Source of the DNA: Mesorhizobium sp.
Lineage (GTDB): Bacteria > Pseudomonadota > Alphaproteobacteria > Rhizobiales > Rhizobiaceae
Direction: 5' to 3'
NCBI GenBank assembly: GCA_019509685.1
Contig: JAEKLU010000244.1
Coordinates: forward strand, 1 to 10,514
Length of the DNA: 10,514 bases
Below, piece by piece: positions 6,298 to 10,514 of the stretch. Both the position numbers and the translations under genes were made by a program. Under the pieces are notes generated by a model. That model worked only from the letters and a program-made list of their open reading frames with translations, ran no database searches and was not told the DNA's origin. Position 1 is the stretch's first letter; each line of letters starts with the position of its first letter.

Positions 6298-6840
6298 ATG
6301 CGAAAAGTCGTCTTGATCATGACCATGTCGATCGATGGATATGTGGTGGCGCCGGAAGCAATGTCGACGGGCGGCTTTCCCGAACCGGCAGAGCTCAAGC
6401 GCTGGAAGCTCGATCGCATTCGTCGCGCTGGCTCACACATCATGGGCCGCGTGAGCTACGAGGAAATGGGGCCGTACTGGCAAAAATCCGACGATGCCTA
6501 TGCCGCGCCGATGAACGACATTCCCAAGGTCGTGTTTTCGAAAACGCTGAAGCAGGCGACCTGGCCAGATTCCTCGATTGCGAAAGGCGATCTAAACGAG
6601 GAAATCTCCGAATTGAAGAACCAACCCGGCGGCGAGATCATTGCCTGGGGCGGCGCGGGCTTCGCCCAAGCGTTGTCGAAGGCAGGGCTGATTGATGAAT
6701 ACGTCATCGTCACGCGGCCGATCGCCTATGGCGGTGGCAAACCCCTGTTCAGCGGTTTGGCGGACGCGCTCAAGCTAAACGTTCTCGTGACAGCCGCTTA
6801 CGACAATGGCACCATGCTTCGCATCTACGCCCCGCAATGA
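6298..6840 (+). CDS. Dihydrofolate reductase-like / RibD C-terminal domain family protein
   Basis: This 180-residue protein has the single-domain layout of the small DHFR-like (RibD_C, YyaP/YwjB-type) family. The N-terminal strand reaches MSIDGY (10-15). HIMGRVSYEEM (48-58) marks the nucleotide-binding turn, PKVVFSKTL (76-84) a central strand, and GGEIIAWGGAGFAQAL (111-126) the glycine-rich cofactor loop. LIDEYVIVTRPIAYGGGKPLF (131-151), then a short strand, closes the fold. The family probably binds NADPH, but most single-domain members have no known substrate, and this one need not act on folate or riboflavin. It has no signal peptide and should be cytosolic. It follows tadA by 78 bases on the same strand and could share its transcript, with no obvious functional link. 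The start was chosen from the GGAG and the family N-terminus. Confidence 0.88.
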   Translation: MRKVVLIMTMSIDGYVVAPEAMSTGGFPEPAELKRWKLDRIRRAGSHIMGRVSYEEMGPYWQKSDDAYAAPMNDIPKVVFSKTLKQATWPDSSIAKGDLNEEISELKNQPGGEIIAWGGAGFAQALSKAGLIDEYVIVTRPIAYGGGKPLFSGLADALKLNVLVTAAYDNGTMLRIYAPQ

Positions 6841-6893
6841 GCCATCATGAATTCTGGCGGTGAAGGGCTCATGCTCCGGCGCATCAGCCACTG

Positions 6894-6926
6894 AGAGTTT
6901 CCAGTCGGACTCTAACTATTTGTTTT
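6894..6926 (+). terminator. Weak candidate terminator downstream of the DHFR-like gene
   Basis: AGAGT (6894-6898) pairs with ACTCT (6909-6913), and two G-U pairs can extend the stem. A T-rich stretch (6918-6926) follows. The stem is short and partly merges with the adjacent repeat element, so the call is tentative. The rest of 6841-6893 holds nothing I can support. Confidence 0.25.
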
Positions 6927-6980
6927 TACGCAATTCCGGACGGAAAACCGCTACGCACTTTTCCTGGAACTGCTCTAAAG
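6907..6980. repeat. Rhizobial-type intergenic hairpin element
   Basis: The outer arms GCAATTCC (6930-6937) and GGAACTGC (6966-6973) pair with one mismatch. The inner arms GGAAAA (6942-6947) and TTTTCC (6959-6964) pair perfectly around an 11-base loop. I recall near-identical sequence, ACGCAATTCCGGACGGAAAA with a TTTTCCTGGAATTGCTCTA tail, as very frequent between genes in Mesorhizobium and relatives; this was not searched. The conserved tail contains the CTA that is the stop codon of the lipoprotein gene on the other strand. It lies between two convergent genes. Confidence 0.65.
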
Positions 6981-7649
6981 GCCCAGCCAGTCGAACCAGC
7001 CGCCCTTCTTGCCTTCCGCCTGCGCCTTGATGCGGCGCTGCTTCTTGTATTCGTCCTCGCCAAGCTCGTTCTGCGGCGCGTCGGCGGAAGCCTGGCGATA
7101 GGCAAGCGGCGGCTCGCTCAGATATTTGCGCTGGGTCGGATCGCCCTGCTTCTGTTCAGCCAGGCGGCGCTGGATTTCGGCGGCACGGCTAGGGCTGGAA
7201 TCTGCAGGTGTCCAGGCCGGCGGGTGGCTGGAGCCCGATTCGGCCATGGCCTTCTTGACCGCCTCCGGATCGGTTTGCACGTCCTCGACCGCTTCCGGTT
7301 GATAGTTCGGATCGTTCTGGTGCGCGGTGGCGTCGGCGCGGATGCGGGCGCGGCGTGCCTCAGGCGATTCGGGCCAGTCGGCGCTCGCCGTCTCGATGCT
7401 CGGCTGCGGCGTCGGCAGGCTTCCCTTTTGGCCCGGGGCAGGCTTCACGAGCTCCGGACGCGGCTTGTAGTCGATCGGATCGCGGCGCTTCGGCGTGATC
7501 GCCGCGGCGCCGGAAACATCGTCGAACAGCTGCGCGGCGGCGGTTTTGTCGGTTCCGTAGGTCGGCGAGCTCATGCAGCCCGACAATGCGATGGCCGATA
7601 CCACAAGCGGCGCCACCAGCGCGGCGCGCGCAAACGTTCTGTCGGTCAT
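6975..7649 (-). CDS. Proline-rich lipoprotein of unknown function
   Basis: From ATG 7649 the protein has 224 residues. The N-terminus is a lipoprotein signal: basic residues (Arg4, Arg8), a hydrophobic core, and lipobox LSGC with the lipidated Cys at 25. The protein should be anchored in a membrane facing the periplasm; Met-Ser-Ser after the Cys gives no Asp retention signal, so the outer membrane is plausible. The rest is hydrophilic and rich in Pro, Ala, Glu and Lys, without a recognisable domain, and probably largely disordered. The C-terminus is unusual: a Lys/Arg-rich stretch followed by GGWFDWLGL, an aromatic tail that could be a binding motif. An in-frame GTG at 7664 with AAAGG upstream would add five residues. 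The gene lies 204 bases downstream of ileS and its TAG stop falls inside a repeat element. I do not recognise the family. Confidence 0.75.
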   Translation of the reverse strand: MTDRTFARAALVAPLVVSAIALSGCMSSPTYGTDKTAAAQLFDDVSGAAAITPKRRDPIDYKPRPELVKPAPGQKGSLPTPQPSIETASADWPESPEARRARIRADATAHQNDPNYQPEAVEDVQTDPEAVKKAMAESGSSHPPAWTPADSSPSRAAEIQRRLAEQKQGDPTQRKYLSEPPLAYRQASADAPQNELGEDEYKKQRRIKAQAEGKKGGWFDWLGL

Positions 7650-7797
7650 GCCAAAAAGTCCCACTCTAAAAGCCTTTCGGTCGCCACCGGCCTAGGGCAC
7701 GGTCCCCATCTTCCCCGCACTTGCGACGGAAATCCGGCGATAATTTGTCTGCCGGAGTTTGGCGTGTTTACCTCAACCACTTATTAAGGGCAACGCG

Positions 7798-7818
7798 CGG
7801 GCGGATTTGCACCGCCCG
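7798..7818 (-). terminator. GC-rich hairpin downstream of ileS
   Basis: CGGGCGG (7798-7804) and CCGCCCG (7812-7818) form a perfect 7-base stem with a 7-base loop, 35 bases past the ileS stop. There is no T tract on either strand, so it is a weak intrinsic terminator at best, or a 3' stabilising hairpin. The remainder of 7650-7853 must hold the lipoprotein gene's leader, but I see no convincing promoter. Confidence 0.4.
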
Positions 7819-7853
7819 GCGTGGCATTTGTGCATCGGCTTATAAACCCGTGC

Positions 7854-10514
7854 TTACAACCGCCCCAATGCCTTCAACTCATGCAAGACGGCGGCGTCAC
7901 GGGCGGAAACGTCCGGAAATTCCGGATCCTGCCCGACATCGGCGGTGTAGCGCCAGGAACGCGCGCATTTGATGAGCCCGCGATCCTCGGCCTTTTCGAC
8001 CACCACACCGACACCCTTGGTATCGTCCAGCGTGAACACGCCTTCAGGCGGCTTGCCATGCTTGACGACCAGGTCGCTGGTGATGGCGATCTCGGCCATG
8101 TCGACGTCGGCGATCGCTGCTTCCAGCGCCCCATCGTCGATGGTCACAACCGGAACGGCTTCCAGCGACGAACCGATCAGCTTTTCGGCGCGCGCAATCT
8201 CCAGCGCGCCGGTAACAACGCGGCGAACCTGGCGGACCTTGCGCCATTTCTCGGCCAGCGCCTCGTCGCGCCAGTTTTGCGGGATCGTCGGGAACTGGTC
8301 GAGATGCACCGACACGGCATCGGGATGACGGTCGAGCCAGGCCTCCTCCGTGGTGAAAGGCAGCATCGGCGCCAGCCACTTCACCAGGCATTCGAACAGA
8401 TGCCGCACCACTTGCACGGCCGCCTTGCGGCGCAGGCTCGACGGCCCGTCGCAGTAAAGCGCGTCCTTGCGGATGTCGAAGTAGAAGGCCGACAGCTCGA
8501 CCACCATGAAGTCGATCAGCGTGCGGGTGATGCGCTTGAACTCGAAGGCGTCGTAGCCCTGGCGCACCACCTCGTCGAGCTCCGACAGCCGGTGCAGCAT
8601 CAGCCGCTCCAGCTCCGGCATCTTCTCCAGCGGCACCTCCTCGCCATCGTCATGGGCAAGCGTGCCCAGCATCCAGCGGATGGTGTTTCTGAGCTTGCGA
8701 TAGGCGTCGATATTGGTCTGCAGCACGTTCTTGCCGAGCCGCTGGTCTTCCCAATAGTCGGTCGTCACCACCCAGAGCCGCAGGATATCGGCGCCCGACT
8801 GCTTGATGACGTCCTGCGGAACCACCGTGTTGCCGAGCGACTTCGACATCTTGCGGCCCTCCTCATCCATGGTGAAGCCATGGGTGATGACCGTTTCGTA
8901 AGGCGCCCTGCCCCTGGTGCCGCAGCTTTCGAGCAGCGAGGAGTGGAACCAGCCACGATGCTGGTCGGAGCCTTCAAGATAGACATCGGCCGGCCATTTG
9001 AGGTCGGGGCGGTCCTCCAGCGTGAAGACATGCGTCGAGCCGGAATCGAACCAGACGTCGAGGATGTCCCTCACCTGGTGCCATTTCGAAGCGTCGTGGT
9101 TGCCGAGGAAGCGTTCCTTGGCGCCATCGGCGAACCAGGCGTCGGCGCCCTCATCCTCGAAGGCGTCCATGATGCGCTGGTTGACGGCATCGTCCTTCAG
9201 CACGTTGCCGTCGACATCGGCGAAGACGGCGATCGGCACGCCCCAGGCGCGCTGGCGCGACAGCACCCAGTCCGGGCGTTCCTCGATCATGGCGCGGATG
9301 CGGTTCTGGCCGGCCGCCGGCACAAAGCGCGTGTCGTCGATGGCCTTCAGCGCGCGGCTGCGCAGCGTCGAGCCGTCGCCGAGGTCCTTGTCCATATAGA
9401 CGAACCATTGCGGCGTGTTGCGGAAGATGATCGGCTTCTTCGAGCGCCATGAATGCGGGTAAGAGTGCTTCAGCCGGCCGCGCGCGAACAATGCGTTGCG
9501 CTTGATCAGCTCGTCGATGACGGCCTGGTTGGCGTTGCCCTTCTTGCCGTTGTCGTCGATGACGCGCGCCGGCCCACCCTCGCGATCCGGGCCGAAGCCA
9601 GGCGCGTCCTTGGTGAAGAAGCCGCCATCGTCGACCGTGAACGGGATCGTGGTGTCGACGCCACGTGCTCTCAGATCAGCGGCCGCATCCATCCAGGCGT
9701 CGAAGTCCTCGCGGCCGTGGCCGGGCGCGGTGTGGACGAAGCCAGTGCCGGCATCGTCGGTGACATGATCGCCGGCGACCATCGGCACCGGGAACTCATA
9801 ACCGCCGCCGAGGCCCTTGAAAGGATGCGAAAGCGTAAGACTTGCAAGCTGTTCCACCGAGACGTTGTGGAGTCTGTTCAAGGTGACTTTGGCCTTGACG
9901 GCGCATTCCTCGGCCAGTGCGTCGGCGAAGATCAGCTTCTCGCCGGGCTGCGGGCCAAAGGCATTCTCGGCCGCCGCGACCACGTAGAGGCCATAGGCGA
10001 CGCGCGGCGAATAGCTGACGGCGCGGTTGCCGGGGATGGTCCAAGGCGTGGTGGTCCAGATCACAACATGCGCTTCGAGAAGATCGAGCGCGGTCCCGTC
10101 CAGGCCTGGCGCGGCGTCGGTGCCGGCCACAGGTTGGGCCAGGCTCGCAACCGGGAATTTTACCCAGATCGTGTCTGACTCATAATCCTGGTACTCGACC
10201 TCGGCCTCGGCGAGCGCGGTGCGCTCGACGACGCTCCACATCACCGGCTTCGAGCCGCGATAGAGCTGGCCCGACATGGCGAATTTCAACAGTTCGCCGG
10301 CGATGCGCGACTCGGCATGAAAAGCCATGGTCGTATAGGGGTTCTTGAAATCGCCGATGACGCCGAGGCGCTGGAACTCGCCGCCCTGCTCCTTGATCCA
10401 GTGCGCGGCGAAGTCGCGGCATTCCTTGCGGAACTCGTTGACCGGCACCTCGTCCTTGTTCTTGCCCTTGGCGCGATACTGCTCCTCGATCTTCCATTCG
10501 ATCGGCAGGCCGTG
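7854..10514 (-). CDS. ileS: Isoleucine--tRNA ligase, C-terminal 886 residues (5' end outside the window)
   Basis: The reading frame is open to the window edge, where it reads [17 protein letters not shown], the class I synthetase segment just after the first catalytic motif; the HIGH-type motif and start lie outside. In fragment numbering, [11 protein letters not shown] (153-163) marks the CP1 editing domain that clears mischarged valine. [11 protein letters not shown] is a further editing motif, RQRAWGVPI belongs to the catalytic fold, and KMSKS is at 555-559 (bases 8838-8852). The C-terminal anticodon-binding region is complete. The zinc-finger tail is degenerate: KCARSW stands where many bacterial enzymes have CPRCW, and no second Cys pair follows. 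The enzyme charges tRNA-Ile in the cytoplasm. The full protein would be about 980 residues. No lspA, ileS's partner in many bacteria, follows it here. Confidence 0.97.
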   Translation of the reverse strand, partial: HGLPIEWKIEEQYRAKGKNKDEVPVNEFRKECRDFAAHWIKEQGGEFQRLGVIGDFKNPYTTMAFHAESRIAGELLKFAMSGQLYRGSKPVMWSVVERTALAEAEVEYQDYESDTIWVKFPVASLAQPVAGTDAAPGLDGTALDLLEAHVVIWTTTPWTIPGNRAVSYSPRVAYGLYVVAAAENAFGPQPGEKLIFADALAEECAVKAKVTLNRLHNVSVEQLASLTLSHPFKGLGGGYEFPVPMVAGDHVTDDAGTGFVHTAPGHGREDFDAWMDAAADLRARGVDTTIPFTVDDGGFFTKDAPGFGPDREGGPARVIDDNGKKGNANQAVIDELIKRNALFARGRLKHSYPHSWRSKKPIIFRNTPQWFVYMDKDLGDGSTLRSRALKAIDDTRFVPAAGQNRIRAMIEERPDWVLSRQRAWGVPIAVFADVDGNVLKDDAVNQRIMDAFEDEGADAWFADGAKERFLGNHDASKWHQVRDILDVWFDSGSTHVFTLEDRPDLKWPADVYLEGSDQHRGWFHSSLLESCGTRGRAPYETVITHGFTMDEEGRKMSKSLGNTVVPQDVIKQSGADILRLWVVTTDYWEDQRLGKNVLQTNIDAYRKLRNTIRWMLGTLAHDDGEEVPLEKMPELERLMLHRLSELDEVVRQGYDAFEFKRITRTLIDFMVVELSAFYFDIRKDALYCDGPSSLRRKAAVQVVRHLFECLVKWLAPMLPFTTEEAWLDRHPDAVSVHLDQFPTIPQNWRDEALAEKWRKVRQVRRVVTGALEIARAEKLIGSSLEAVPVVTIDDGALEAAIADVDMAEIAITSDLVVKHGKPPEGVFTLDDTKGVGVVVEKAEDRGLIKCARSWRYTADVGQDPEFPDVSARDAAVLHELKALGRL

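Noticed and set aside
6847..6894. Fifteen-residue open frame after the DHFR-like gene
   Set aside because: It has no ribosome binding site and no distinctive composition; such a short frame is expected by chance.
7821..9452. Plus-strand open frame of 543 codons antisense to ileS
   Set aside because: It is a shadow of the high-GC codon pattern of ileS. It has no recognisable domain and repeated His/Arg/Gly-rich composition, and ileS on the other strand is unambiguous.

Overview
The window looks like chromosomal housekeeping sequence from a high-GC alphaproteobacterium of the Hyphomicrobiales, most likely Mesorhizobium or a close relative. I infer this from three things: the style of the proteins; an IleRS tail lacking most zinc-binding cysteines, which I recall as usual in rhizobia; and intergenic hairpin elements of a kind I recall as frequent in rhizobial genomes. 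No database was consulted, so the genus is an inference.

Layout, left to right. (1) Positions 1-2865, minus strand: a tightly overlapped set read right to left. It has a catalytic M16 metalloprotease (HxxEH present), a second M16 protein that has lost the zinc motif, and the start of a patatin-like phospholipase cut by the window edge. A candidate promoter lies at 2891-2919. (2) Positions 2986-5585, minus strand: an RluB/RsuA-type rRNA pseudouridine synthase with very long repetitive Arg/Lys/Gly/Pro-rich tails, overlapping rsmD (16S rRNA m2G966 methyltransferase) by ATGA. (3) Positions 5767-6840, plus strand: tadA (tRNA adenosine-34 deaminase), then a small dihydrofolate-reductase/RibD-C-like protein. 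(4) Positions 6975-7649, minus strand: an uncharacterised proline-rich lipoprotein. (5) Positions 7854-10514, minus strand: ileS, complete at its C-terminus and cut at its N-terminus by the window edge.

Four genes act in translation: ileS charges tRNA-Ile, tadA makes inosine-34, and rluB and rsmD modify rRNA. The M16 pair and the lipoprotein are exported; the patatin's location cannot be judged from its fragment. The two M16 proteins carry complementary active-site halves, as in known heterodimeric M16 peptidases.

No mobile element with a transposase, CRISPR array, tRNA, rRNA or defence system was seen. No intergenic stretch exceeds 300 bases. The noteworthy signals are small: palindromic repeats, one translated inside the N-terminus of the second M16 protein and another supplying the stop codon of the lipoprotein gene; the repeat-expanded tails of the pseudouridine synthase; and an ambiguous tadA start next to a four-codon open frame with a strong ribosome binding site. 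I found no convincing undescribed system.
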